A stretch of 12,066 bases of DNA. Origin: Pseudomonadota bacterium (GTDB lineage Bacteria; Pseudomonadota; Alphaproteobacteria; Caulobacterales; Caulobacteraceae). The notes beneath the pieces are model-generated. The model searched no databases. It saw only the letters and a list, made by a program, of their open reading frames with translations, and had not been told where the DNA came from. This document shows positions 1 through 5,241 of the stretch, piece by piece. The DNA lies in assembly GCA_023386645.1 (NCBI GenBank), contig JAEWJI010000001.1, forward strand, positions 1 through 12,066, in the 5' to 3' direction. Every line of letters starts with the position of its first letter. Positions within the stretch are counted from its first letter, which is position 1. The position numbers and the translations under genes are program-made.

Positions 1-925
1 GCACTTCCTTGATCTCGTTCAGCGACTTGCGGCCGAAGTTCGGGGTGCGAAGCATCTCGCCCTCGGTCTTCTGGATCAGGTCGCCGATGTAGACGATGTT
101 GTCGTTCTTCAGGCAGTTGGCCGAACGGACCGACAGCTCCAGCTCGTCGACCTTCTTCAGCAGGGCCGGGTTGAACGGCAGGTCGGGCTTGCCGTCCGCC
201 ATCTCCACGGCCTTCTTCGGCTCGTCGAAGGTGATGAAGATCTGCAGCTGGTCCTGGAGGATGCGCGAAGCGTAGGCCACGGCGTCGACCGGCGAGACGG
301 CACCGTTGGTCTCAACTTCCATGATCAGCTTGTCGTAGTCGAGCGACTGCCCCTGGCGGGTCGGCTCGACGCGATAGGCGACGCGCTTGACCGGCGAGTA
401 CAGGGCGTCGACCGCGATCAGGCCGATCGGGGCGTCTTCCGGACGGTTGAACTCCGACGCCACATAGCCCTTGCCGTTCTGGACGGTCAGTTCCATGCGG
501 ATCGAGGCGCCGTCGTCCAGGGTGCAGAGCACGTGATCGGGGTTCAGCACCTCGATGTCGGCCGGCAGGTCGATCTGGCCAGCGGTCACCGGGCCGGGAC
601 CCGTGGCGCGCAGGGTCATGCGCTTGGGGCCTTCGGCGTGCATGCGCAGCGCCAGCTGCTTGATGTTCAGGACGATGTCGACGACGTCTTCCCGAACGCC
701 TTCCAGCGACGAGAACTCGTGGACGACGCCGTCGATCTGGATGGCGGTCACCGCCGCGCCTTGCAGCGACGACAGGAGAACGCGGCGCAGGGCGTTGCCG
801 AGCGTCACGCCGAAACCGCGTTCCAGGGGCTCGGCGACCAGGCGCGCCTTGCGCTGCGGGTCGGAGCCGGCCTCGATCTGCGGCTTCTCGGGACGGATCA
901 GCTCTTGCCAGTTACGTTCGATCAT
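1..925 (-). CDS. rpoA: DNA-directed RNA polymerase subunit alpha (3' end cut by window edge)
   Basis: Alpha dimerises to nucleate assembly of beta and beta-prime, and its C-terminal domain contacts UP elements and activators. Read on the minus strand from ATG at 925, the frame stays open to the window edge (308 codons). The N-terminal domain shows the family hallmark LGNALRRVLL at residues 42-51. The start of the C-terminal domain is visible near the edge, with the RTPNFGRKSLNEIKE helix that belongs to the DNA-binding domain. About 30 residues plus the stop should lie beyond base 1. The start is supported by a Shine-Dalgarno-like GAGGGA seven bases upstream (rc of 931-936). It is the last visible gene of rpsM-rpsK-rpoA, 89 bases after rpsK. 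rplQ would be expected next but is outside the window. Confidence 0.98.
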   Translation of the reverse strand, partial: MIERNWQELIRPEKPQIEAGSDPQRKARLVAEPLERGFGVTLGNALRRVLLSSLQGAAVTAIQIDGVVHEFSSLEGVREDVVDIVLNIKQLALRMHAEGPKRMTLRATGPGPVTAGQIDLPADIEVLNPDHVLCTLDDGASIRMELTVQNGKGYVASEFNRPEDAPIGLIAVDALYSPVKRVAYRVEPTRQGQSLDYDKLIMEVETNGAVSPVDAVAYASRILQDQLQIFITFDEPKKAVEMADGKPDLPFNPALLKKVDELELSVRSANCLKNDNIVYIGDLIQKTEGEMLRTPNFGRKSLNEIKEV

Positions 926-935
926 TAGTGTCCCT

Positions 936-949
936 CGAAACGGGTTTCG
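936..949 (-). other. small stem-loop abutting the rpoA ribosome binding site
   Basis: A 5-bp inverted repeat (CGAAA at 936-940, TTTCG at 945-949, 4-base loop) sits in the 89-base rpsK-rpoA gap and touches the GAGGGA Shine-Dalgarno of rpoA. The stem is short and AT-containing, so it may be chance. The rest of the gap (950-1014) is GC-rich with a G-run on the sense strand and shows no promoter I trust. Confidence 0.3.
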
Positions 950-1014
950 CCGATCCCCCTCCCCTCGTCAGGCGAAGGCGGGACCGGCGGAGAATAGGGG
1001 CGGCGGCGGTCTGC

Positions 1015-1404
1015 TTAGACGCGGCGGCGCTTGGGCGGACGGCAGCCGTTGTGCGGCATCGGCGTGACGTCGCGGATCGTCGTGATGGTCATGCCCACGG
1101 CCTGCAGGGCCCGCAGGGCCGACTCACGGCCCGAGCCGGGGCCCGAGACGTTGACTTCCAGCGTCTTGACGCCGTGCTCGGCGGCCTTCTTGCCGGCGTC
1201 CTCGGCGGCCATCTGGGCGGCATACGGGGTCGACTTGCGCGAGCCCTTGAAGCCCATGTGACCGGCCGACGACCAGGAAATCGCGTTCCCCTGAGCGTCC
1301 GTGATGGTGATCATGGTGTTGTTGAACGACGCATTCACGTGGGCGACGCCCGAGGTGATGTTCTTGCGTTCGCGGCGCTTAACGCGACCCGGTTCCTTGG
1401 CCAT
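1015..1404 (-). CDS. rpsK: 30S ribosomal protein S11
   Basis: S11 is a small-subunit platform protein that binds 16S rRNA next to the mRNA exit (Shine-Dalgarno) region. The 129-residue product has the usual length. It carries typical S11 segments: GVAHVNASFNNTMITITD near residues 19-36, the SSAGHMGFKGSRKSTPYAAQ stretch, the SGPGSGRESALRAL loop, and the basic C-terminus PMPHNGCRPPKRRRV. It begins 9 bases after the rpsM stop and precedes rpoA, which is the conserved alpha-operon order. The ribosome binding site is weak, so translational coupling to rpsM is plausible. Confidence 0.98.
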   Translation of the reverse strand: MAKEPGRVKRRERKNITSGVAHVNASFNNTMITITDAQGNAISWSSAGHMGFKGSRKSTPYAAQMAAEDAGKKAAEHGVKTLEVNVSGPGSGRESALRALQAVGMTITTIRDVTPMPHNGCRPPKRRRV

Positions 1405-1413
1405 GGCTATGTC

Positions 1414-1782
1414 TTACTTCTTCTTGCCGGCGATCGGCTTGGCGGGGCCCTTGCGGGTGCGGGCGTTGGTGTGGGTGCGCTGACCGCGGACCGGCAGGCC
1501 CTTGCGGTGACGCAGGCCGCGGTAGCAGGCCAGGTCCATCAGACGCTTGATGTTCATCGAGGTCTCGCGACGCAGGTCGCCCTCGACGGTGTGGTCGCGG
1601 TCGATCGTCTCGCGGATCTGCAGGACCTCGGCGTCGGTCAGCTGGTTCACCCGACGCGACGGCTCGATGCCGACCTTCTCGGTGATTTCCTTGGCCGAGG
1701 CCGGGCCGATGCCATGGATGTACTGAAGCGCGATTTCCACGCGCTTGTTGGTCGGGATGTTGACGCCAGCGATACGGGCCAC
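1414..1782 (-). CDS. rpsM: 30S ribosomal protein S13, GTG start
   Basis: S13 sits in the head of the 30S subunit, contacts the P-site tRNA and bridges to the 50S subunit. The open frame runs further upstream to base 2007, but homology begins at VARIAGVNIPTNKRV. I therefore place the start at the GTG at 1782-1780, preceded by GGAGAG (rc of 1787-1792) at good spacing. This gives 122 residues, the normal S13 length. Family features seen: IHGIGPASAKEI (helix-hairpin-helix-like segment), CYRGLRHRKGLPVRGQRTHTNARTRKG, and a basic KKK end. The upstream in-frame extension crosses the promoter and leader and is not protein-like. It is the first gene of the rpsM-rpsK-rpoA unit. Confidence 0.96.
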   Translation of the reverse strand: MARIAGVNIPTNKRVEIALQYIHGIGPASAKEITEKVGIEPSRRVNQLTDAEVLQIRETIDRDHTVEGDLRRETSMNIKRLMDLACYRGLRHRKGLPVRGQRTHTNARTRKGPAKPIAGKKK

Positions 1783-1818
1783 GAAGCTCTCCAGGTGCGC
1801 GTTTTCAGACGCAGAAAC

Positions 1819-1843
1819 CGCTCCGGTCAACAGACCAGGAGCG
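1819..1843 (-). promoter_or_regulatory. bulged stem-loop in the rpsM leader RNA
   Basis: In the approximately 80-base leader between the predicted transcription start and the rpsM GTG, CGCTCC (1819-1824) pairs with GGAGCG (1838-1843) and GGTC (1825-1828) with GACC (1833-1836). This gives 10 base pairs with one single-base bulge (1837) and a 4-base loop. It lies about 25 bases upstream of the rpsM Shine-Dalgarno. Alpha-operon leaders in Escherichia coli bind S4 for autogenous control, but rpsD is not seen in this cluster. Any regulatory protein here is unknown, and the structure is a candidate only. Confidence 0.5.
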
Positions 1844-1867
1844 TGACGCGCCTTCGCGGAAGCGGGC

Positions 1868-1895
1868 CTTATACAGGGGATTCGTCTTTCGTCAA
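1868..1895 (-). promoter_or_regulatory. sigma70-type promoter for rpsM-rpsK-rpoA
   Basis: On the minus strand a -35 box TTGACG (rc of 1890-1895) and a -10 box TATAAG (rc of 1868-1873) are separated by 16 bases. Each box matches the consensus hexamer at five of six positions, and TG directly precedes TATAAG. Transcription would start near 1861, leaving a leader of roughly 80 bases before the rpsM GTG. The spacer contains a GANTC site (GATTC at 1879-1883), the target of the CcrM methylase in Caulobacter-like bacteria. The promoter lies in the non-coding stretch separating rpsM from the divergent plus-strand gene. Confidence 0.75.
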
Positions 1896-1952
1896 CGCAT
1901 ACTGGATGAGGGCGGCGGCCGTGGTTCGGAACGACGGAGGGAGACAAGGGCC

Positions 1953-1978
1953 GTGTCCCCCATGGGTGGGAAGCAGAC
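1953..1978 (+). repeat. left copy of degenerate direct repeat flanking the plus-strand gene
   Basis: The 26 bases here align without gaps to 2292-2317 at 21 of 26 positions. The right-hand 15 bases (1964-1978, GGGTGGGAAGCAGAC) match 14 of 15. The repeat lies just before the ATG of the plus-strand gene. A local inverted repeat GGAAGC (1969-1974) with GCTTCC (1982-1987) overlaps its right end and stops just before the Shine-Dalgarno. The GTG at 1953, the other possible start of the gene, falls inside this repeat, which argues against that start. Confidence 0.55.
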
Positions 1979-2000
1979 ATCGCTTCCGGTGGAGTGCCCC

Positions 2001-2291
2001 ATGACACCAGAGCCTAAAATCGTGCTCGTGTTGCCGTTGTCAGACAAAGCCCTGCTACCGGCCTTTGTTGAGAAATGCATAGCCGACAACGTGTCGCTCA
2101 TCGCCGTCGTAGGAGAAGGGCGCACCCGGATCGAAGACGAGATCGACGGGCTTATTGTTGGCGATGGAACGGACGACACTCGGTTCATCACGACGTCAAG
2201 CCATCCGGACGAACCGCTCGAAGCGGTGGTGGACTTTGCCACCATGTGGTGGATCAACGCCGACGGCCCCACCCACGTCGTTCAACTCTGA
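2001..2291 (+). CDS. conserved-looking hypothetical protein, 96 residues, on the opposite strand
   Basis: I do not recognise a function. The chosen ATG at 2001 has a GGTGGAG ribosome binding site at 1988-1994 and starts just before a hydrophobic strand (KIVLVLPL, residues 6-13). A GTG at 1953 and an ATG at 1962 are in frame but lie in a repeat and add an unconvincing leader. The sequence alternates short hydrophobic strands and amphipathic helices (LLPAFVEKCIADN, VSLIAVVG, GLIVGD) and ends with TSSHPDEPLEAVVDFATMWW, so a small soluble alpha/beta fold is likely. There is no signal peptide or membrane segment. By hand count 28 of 96 sense codons end in A or T, far more than in the neighbouring r-protein genes. 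It is divergent to rpsM and convergent with the TonB-like gene. A real but possibly transferred gene is the best reading. Confidence 0.75.
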   Translation: MTPEPKIVLVLPLSDKALLPAFVEKCIADNVSLIAVVGEGRTRIEDEIDGLIVGDGTDDTRFITTSSHPDEPLEAVVDFATMWWINADGPTHVVQL

Positions 2292-2317
2292 GCGTCCGCA
2301 ACGGGTCGGAAGCAGAC
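2292..2317 (+). repeat. right copy of degenerate direct repeat, with stem-loops, after the plus-strand gene
   Basis: This begins directly after the TGA of the plus-strand gene and matches 1953-1978 at 21 of 26 positions. It can fold two ways. CGGGTC (2302-2307) pairs with GACCCG (2315-2320). Alternatively GTCCGC (2294-2299) pairs with GCAGAC (2312-2317), which on the minus strand has only one G-U wobble. A further degenerate echo (GTCCGG...AAGCGGA) may follow at 2324-2341. The element lies in the 54-base convergent gap with the TonB-like gene and could act as a bidirectional weak terminator, but no T-run follows on either strand. Confidence 0.5.
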
Positions 2318-2345
2318 CCGAGTGTCCGGCCGGTAAGCGGAGCCT

Positions 2346-3068
2346 CTACCTCGGCCGGCCGAAATCGACGCCGAAGGTGACGCTCTCGCCCGCCTGCGGC
2401 GCGCCGTCCTCGACCGGCGGCTGGAAGCGGAAGTAGCTGGAGACCTGGAGCGCCGCCTGGCCGAAGCCCTGGCCGGCCGGGCTCTCGCTCACGACCACGC
2501 AACCTTCCAGGCGGGTGTCCAGGCGGATGCGGCAGCGGATCTCGCCCCGGCCCGAACGGCCGCGCCGCAGGGCTTCGGGCGGATGGCTGGCTCGGATCTG
2601 GGCGATGGAGGGACCGGTGATGAGACGCGGCGGGCTGGAGCCCGCCCCCGCGCCGGAGCCTGGGCCGGATCCCGTGCCAGAGCCCGTCCCCTGCTGTCCC
2701 CTGCCCGGCCCCGCTTCGGGCACGGGGTCGGACGACGTGCCGACCACCAAGGGCTGTTCCGGAGCGGGCGTGGGCGGGGCGATGATCTCCGGCGGGGTCG
2801 TGGGCGGGGTCAGAGGCGGTCGGACCCGGGAGGGCGCGGCCGGCGCGCCTCCGCCGGCCGTGCGGGCCGGCGGCACGGGCGGAGGCGGAGGCTCGACGAC
2901 TTCAGGCCGGACCAGCTCGACATTGATGAGGGGCGGAACGGCTGGGACTTCGCCCGGCCGCACCTGACCGATCAGCACCAGGAGGACGCCATGGGCCAGG
3001 GCCACGCCCGCCATGATGGCTGAGCGCTCCACGAGCCTTCGACGCCGGGGGGACCAGAACCGATCCAT
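2346..3068 (-). CDS. TonB-family energy transducer-like protein
   Basis: TonB-type proteins carry proton-motive energy from ExbB/ExbD to outer-membrane transporters. With the ATG at 3068 the product has 240 residues. It has a short basic cytoplasmic N-terminus (RRRR at 8-11), one membrane helix at about 17-36, a Pro-rich periplasmic stretch at about 56-108 (PPPPP run), a Gly/Ser spacer at about 124-145, and a TonB C-terminal-like domain at about 165-238. That domain has GEIRCRIRLDTRLEGC, AALQVSSYFRFQPP and a final FGVDF strand. The alternative ATG at 3095 lacks a ribosome binding site and lies in a hairpin loop, whereas 3068 has AGGG upstream. Two periplasmic cysteines (179 and 190) could form a disulfide. 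It starts 72 bases after adk and may be co-transcribed with it. No exbB, exbD or receptor gene is visible, so the partner is unknown. Confidence 0.85.
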   Translation of the reverse strand: MDRFWSPRRRRLVERSAIMAGVALAHGVLLVLIGQVRPGEVPAVPPLINVELVRPEVVEPPPPPVPPARTAGGGAPAAPSRVRPPLTPPTTPPEIIAPPTPAPEQPLVVGTSSDPVPEAGPGRGQQGTGSGTGSGPGSGAGAGSSPPRLITGPSIAQIRASHPPEALRRGRSGRGEIRCRIRLDTRLEGCVVVSESPAGQGFGQAALQVSSYFRFQPPVEDGAPQAGESVTFGVDFGRPR

Positions 3069-3088
3069 GCGCCCTACTGTATCAGCAA

Positions 3089-3130
3089 CCGCCATCGGCG
3101 GGATGAACGCGGCGGATCAGCCAGCGTTCA
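3089..3130 (-). other. two stem-loops between adk and the TonB-like gene
   Basis: TGAACGC (3104-3110) pairs perfectly with GCGTTCA (3124-3130), and inside it GGC (3111-3113) pairs with GCC (3120-3122) across a one-base bulge. This starts 10 bases after the adk stop. A second hairpin follows, CCGCC (3089-3093) with GGCGG (3097-3101) and a 3-base loop. No T-run follows on the minus strand, so this is not a standard intrinsic terminator. It could be a processing or attenuation site that lowers expression of the downstream gene. Confidence 0.45.
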
Positions 3131-3140
3131 GACGCGACCC

Positions 3141-3701
3141 TCAGGCCAGGGCGGCGTCCAGGGCCTCCGCCACGCTGTCGATCGAGCCCATGCCGTCGAT
3201 CTCGGTCAGCTTGCCCTGGCCGGCGTAGTAGGGAAGCAGCGGAGCGGTGTTGCGATTGTAGGCGTCCAGCCGCACGCGGAAGCTGTCGGGATTGTCGTCG
3301 GCGCGACCCTGTTCGGCGTAGCGCTTCGACACTCGGTCCATCAGGGCGTCGTCGTCGACCTTGAGACGCACGACCCGGTCGATGCCGGCCCCGCGCTTGG
3401 CGAGCATGGCGTCCAGCGCCTCGGCCTGGGCGACCGTACGGGGGAAGCCGTCGAAGATGGCGCCGCCCGCGGCCTCGGCCTCGGGCAAGCGCTCCTCGAT
3501 CAGGGCGATGACAATGGCGTCCGATACCAGGTCGCCGCGCGCCATGATGGCCTGGCACTCCCGCCCCAGGTCCGAGCCCGAAGCGATGGCGGCGCGCAGC
3601 ATGTCTCCGGTCGACAGCTGGACCATGCCGCGCTGCTCGACCAGGCGCTTGGCCTGGGTGCCCTTGCCGGCGGCGGGCGGGCCGAACAGGATCAGGTTCA
3701 T
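3141..3701 (-). CDS. adk: adenylate kinase, short-LID type
   Basis: Adk catalyses the reversible reaction ATP + AMP = 2 ADP in the cytoplasm and maintains adenylate balance. The 186-residue product has the P-loop GPPAAGKGT at 7-15, the AMP-site STGDMLR at 30-36, the DGFPRT motif at 84-89, and the RADDNPDSFRVRLDAY region at about 133-148. The LID is short: there is no extra domain with zinc-binding cysteines, so this is the small variant of about 185-195 residues common in alphaproteobacteria. It starts 19 bases after the secY TAG with a G-rich ribosome binding site (rc of 3711-3716). The secY-adk pairing is a conserved feature of spc operons. Confidence 0.98.
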   Translation of the reverse strand: MNLILFGPPAAGKGTQAKRLVEQRGMVQLSTGDMLRAAIASGSDLGRECQAIMARGDLVSDAIVIALIEERLPEAEAAGGAIFDGFPRTVAQAEALDAMLAKRGAGIDRVVRLKVDDDALMDRVSKRYAEQGRADDNPDSFRVRLDAYNRNTAPLLPYYAGQGKLTEIDGMGSIDSVAEALDAALA

Positions 3702-3720
3702 CGCGTCAGCCCCCGCCGTT

Positions 3721-5115
3721 CTAGCGGCGCACGGGCGCCGGCACGCCGCGACCGCCGGCCGCGCCCTTGCCGCCCCGGCCCCGCAGCTTGGCCTTCTTGA
3801 TCAGGCCCTCGTACTGGTGGGCCAGCAGATGCGACTGGATCTGGGCTACGGTGTCCATGGTCACCGAGACCACGATCAGGATCGAGGTGCCGCCCAGCGC
3901 CATCAGCAGGCTGGAGGGCATGAACAGCTCGGGCACCAGGCAGACCGCGGTGATGTAGGCCGCGCCGATGACGGTCAAACGGGTCAGGACGTAGTCCAGA
4001 TACTCCGCCGTCCGCTTGCCCGGGCGGATGCCCGGCAGGAAGCCGCCGTACTTCCTCAGGTTCTCGGCCGTGTCCTCGGGATTGAAGGTGATCGAGGTGT
4101 AGAAGAAGCAGAAGAAGATGATCAGGGCGCCGTACAGCACGGTGAACACCGGCTGGCCGTGCGACAGCTGGCCGGTCACCATCGGCAGCCAGCCCATCCA
4201 GGACGGCAGGTCGGCCGTCGCGGTCATCTGGGCCACGGTCGTAGGCAGCATCAGCAGCGACGAGGCGAAGATCGGCGGAATGACGCCGGCGGTGTTCACC
4301 TTCAGCGGCAGGAAGGAGCGCTCCCCGCCGGTCATGCGGTTGCCTTCCTGGCGCTTGGGATACTGGATCAGCAGCCGGCGCTGGGCCCGCTCCATGAACA
4401 CGATGAAGACGACCAGGGCGACGGCGCCAAACATGATCGCCATCAGCGAGAAGACCGACATCTGGCCTTCCTGGGCCAGGCCGAACATCCGGGCGACGGT
4501 GCCCGGCAGAACCGCCACGATGCCCGCGAAGATGATCAGGGAGATGCCGTTGCCGACTCCGCGGCTCGTCACCTGCTCACCCAGCCACATCAGGAACATG
4601 GTGCCGCCCGTCAGGACGGTGACGGTCGAGACGATGAAGAACAGGCCCGGCTGGTCGATCAGCCCGGGCTGGGCGTTCAGGCCGATGGCGATGCCGGTCG
4701 ACTGAACGAGCGCCAGCACGACCGTCAGGTAGCGGGTGTACTGGTTCAGCTGCTTGCGGCCGCTTTCGCCGCCTTCCTTCTTCAGCTTCTCCCACGGCGG
4801 GTACACCGCGCCCATCAGCTGCACAATGATCGAGGCCGAGATGTAGGGCATCACGTTCAGGGCGAAGACGGCCATCCGCTCGACGGCGCCGCCCGAGAAC
4901 ATGTTGAACATGTCCAGCACGCCGCGCTGTCCGTCCGGGTTCTGGAAGAACTGCAGGAAGGCTTCGGAGTTGATGCCGGGGATCGGAACATAGGTGCCGA
5001 TCCGGTAGACCAGCAGGGCGCCCAGGGTGAACAGCAGGCGCTTGTGGAGCTCGGTCGCCTTGGCGAACGAGCCCATGTTCATATTGGCGGCGAGTTGTTC
5101 AGCGGCCGAAGCCAT
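3721..5115 (-). CDS. secY: protein translocase channel subunit SecY
   Basis: SecY forms the lateral-gated channel of the SecYEG translocon in the inner membrane, used by SecA-driven export and by co-translational insertion. The product is 464 residues, slightly longer than the usual 430-450, with hydrophobic segments spread along the length as expected for ten helices. Signatures seen are GTYVPIPGIN near 40-49, FALNVMPYISASIIVQL at 84-100, and GNGISLIIFAGIV before the fifth or sixth helix. The C-terminal tail is basic and glycine-rich (KKAKLRGRGGKG...PVRR, about the last 25 residues), facing the cytoplasm near the SecA and ribosome binding side. The ATG at 5115 follows GGGGGA (rc of 5122-5127). 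It is separated from rplO by a structured 126-base gap. Confidence 0.98.
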   Translation of the reverse strand: MASAAEQLAANMNMGSFAKATELHKRLLFTLGALLVYRIGTYVPIPGINSEAFLQFFQNPDGQRGVLDMFNMFSGGAVERMAVFALNVMPYISASIIVQLMGAVYPPWEKLKKEGGESGRKQLNQYTRYLTVVLALVQSTGIAIGLNAQPGLIDQPGLFFIVSTVTVLTGGTMFLMWLGEQVTSRGVGNGISLIIFAGIVAVLPGTVARMFGLAQEGQMSVFSLMAIMFGAVALVVFIVFMERAQRRLLIQYPKRQEGNRMTGGERSFLPLKVNTAGVIPPIFASSLLMLPTTVAQMTATADLPSWMGWLPMVTGQLSHGQPVFTVLYGALIIFFCFFYTSITFNPEDTAENLRKYGGFLPGIRPGKRTAEYLDYVLTRLTVIGAAYITAVCLVPELFMPSSLLMALGGTSILIVVSVTMDTVAQIQSHLLAHQYEGLIKKAKLRGRGGKGAAGGRGVPAPVRR

Positions 5116-5160
5116 CAGGCGGTCCCCCGAAGGACGTAACGATCAGGTCGTCAGATAGGC

Positions 5161-5191
5161 GGAAAGCGGCGCTCTTGCGAGGGCCGCTTCC
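5161..5191 (-). other. stem-loop with GNRA tetraloop upstream of secY
   Basis: On the minus strand GGAAGCGGC (rc of 5183-5191) pairs with GCCGCTTTCC (rc of 5161-5170) with one bulged base. After a single mismatch, CTC (rc of 5179-5181) pairs with GAG (rc of 5172-5174) around a GCAA loop. GCAA is a stable GNRA tetraloop, and the plus strand would present TTGC instead. This suggests a structure in the sense mRNA. It ends 45 bases before the secY start and is not followed by a T-run. Confidence 0.6.
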
Positions 5192-5200
5192 ACAGTATTC

Positions 5201-5234
5201 GTCATCCCGGCCCGGACGATCGGCCCGGGACGAC
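5201..5234 (-). repeat. long inverted repeat after rplO, REP-like
   Basis: GTCATCCCGG (5201-5210) faces CCGGGACGAC (5225-5234). In minus-strand RNA all ten positions pair, one as a G-U wobble. Three more inner pairs (CCG with CGG) form after a mismatch, leaving a 6-base loop. It begins 7 bases after the rplO TGA. The GTCATCCCGG... arm resembles dispersed intergenic palindromes I associate with alphaproteobacterial genomes, but copy number cannot be seen from one window. There is no T-run, so intrinsic termination is unlikely. Confidence 0.6.
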
Positions 5235-5241
5235 GGATGGA

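Noticed and set aside
1953..2000. GTG (1953) or ATG (1962) as the start of the plus-strand gene
   Set aside because: These starts lie inside the direct repeat and lack well-spaced ribosome binding sites, whereas the ATG at 2001 has GGTGGAG six bases upstream.
1783..2007. N-terminal extension of rpsM to base 2007 (197 residues)
   Set aside because: S13 homology begins at the GTG at 1782 with a ribosome binding site. The extension crosses the promoter boxes and the opposite gene's repeat and is not protein-like.
1892..2346. Minus-strand 126-codon frame opposite the plus-strand hypothetical gene
   Set aside because: It is Ser-rich, without a plausible fold or ribosome binding site, and overlaps the better-supported gene and the rpsM promoter.
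2636..2700. Tandem repeat in the TonB-like gene
   Set aside because: It encodes a Gly/Ser/Thr linker (about residues 124-145). The irregular low-complexity coding sequence is explained by the spacer, not by a DNA repeat array.
3361..5139. 592-codon plus-strand open frame opposite secY and adk
   Set aside because: It is antisense to two certain genes, is His/Gln/Asp/Arg-rich low-complexity in composition, and has no domain pattern. It is a by-product of GC-ending codons.
5161..5234. Intrinsic terminator after rplO
   Set aside because: The stems are strong but neither is followed by a T-run on the minus strand, and secY is expected to be transcribed from the same operon.
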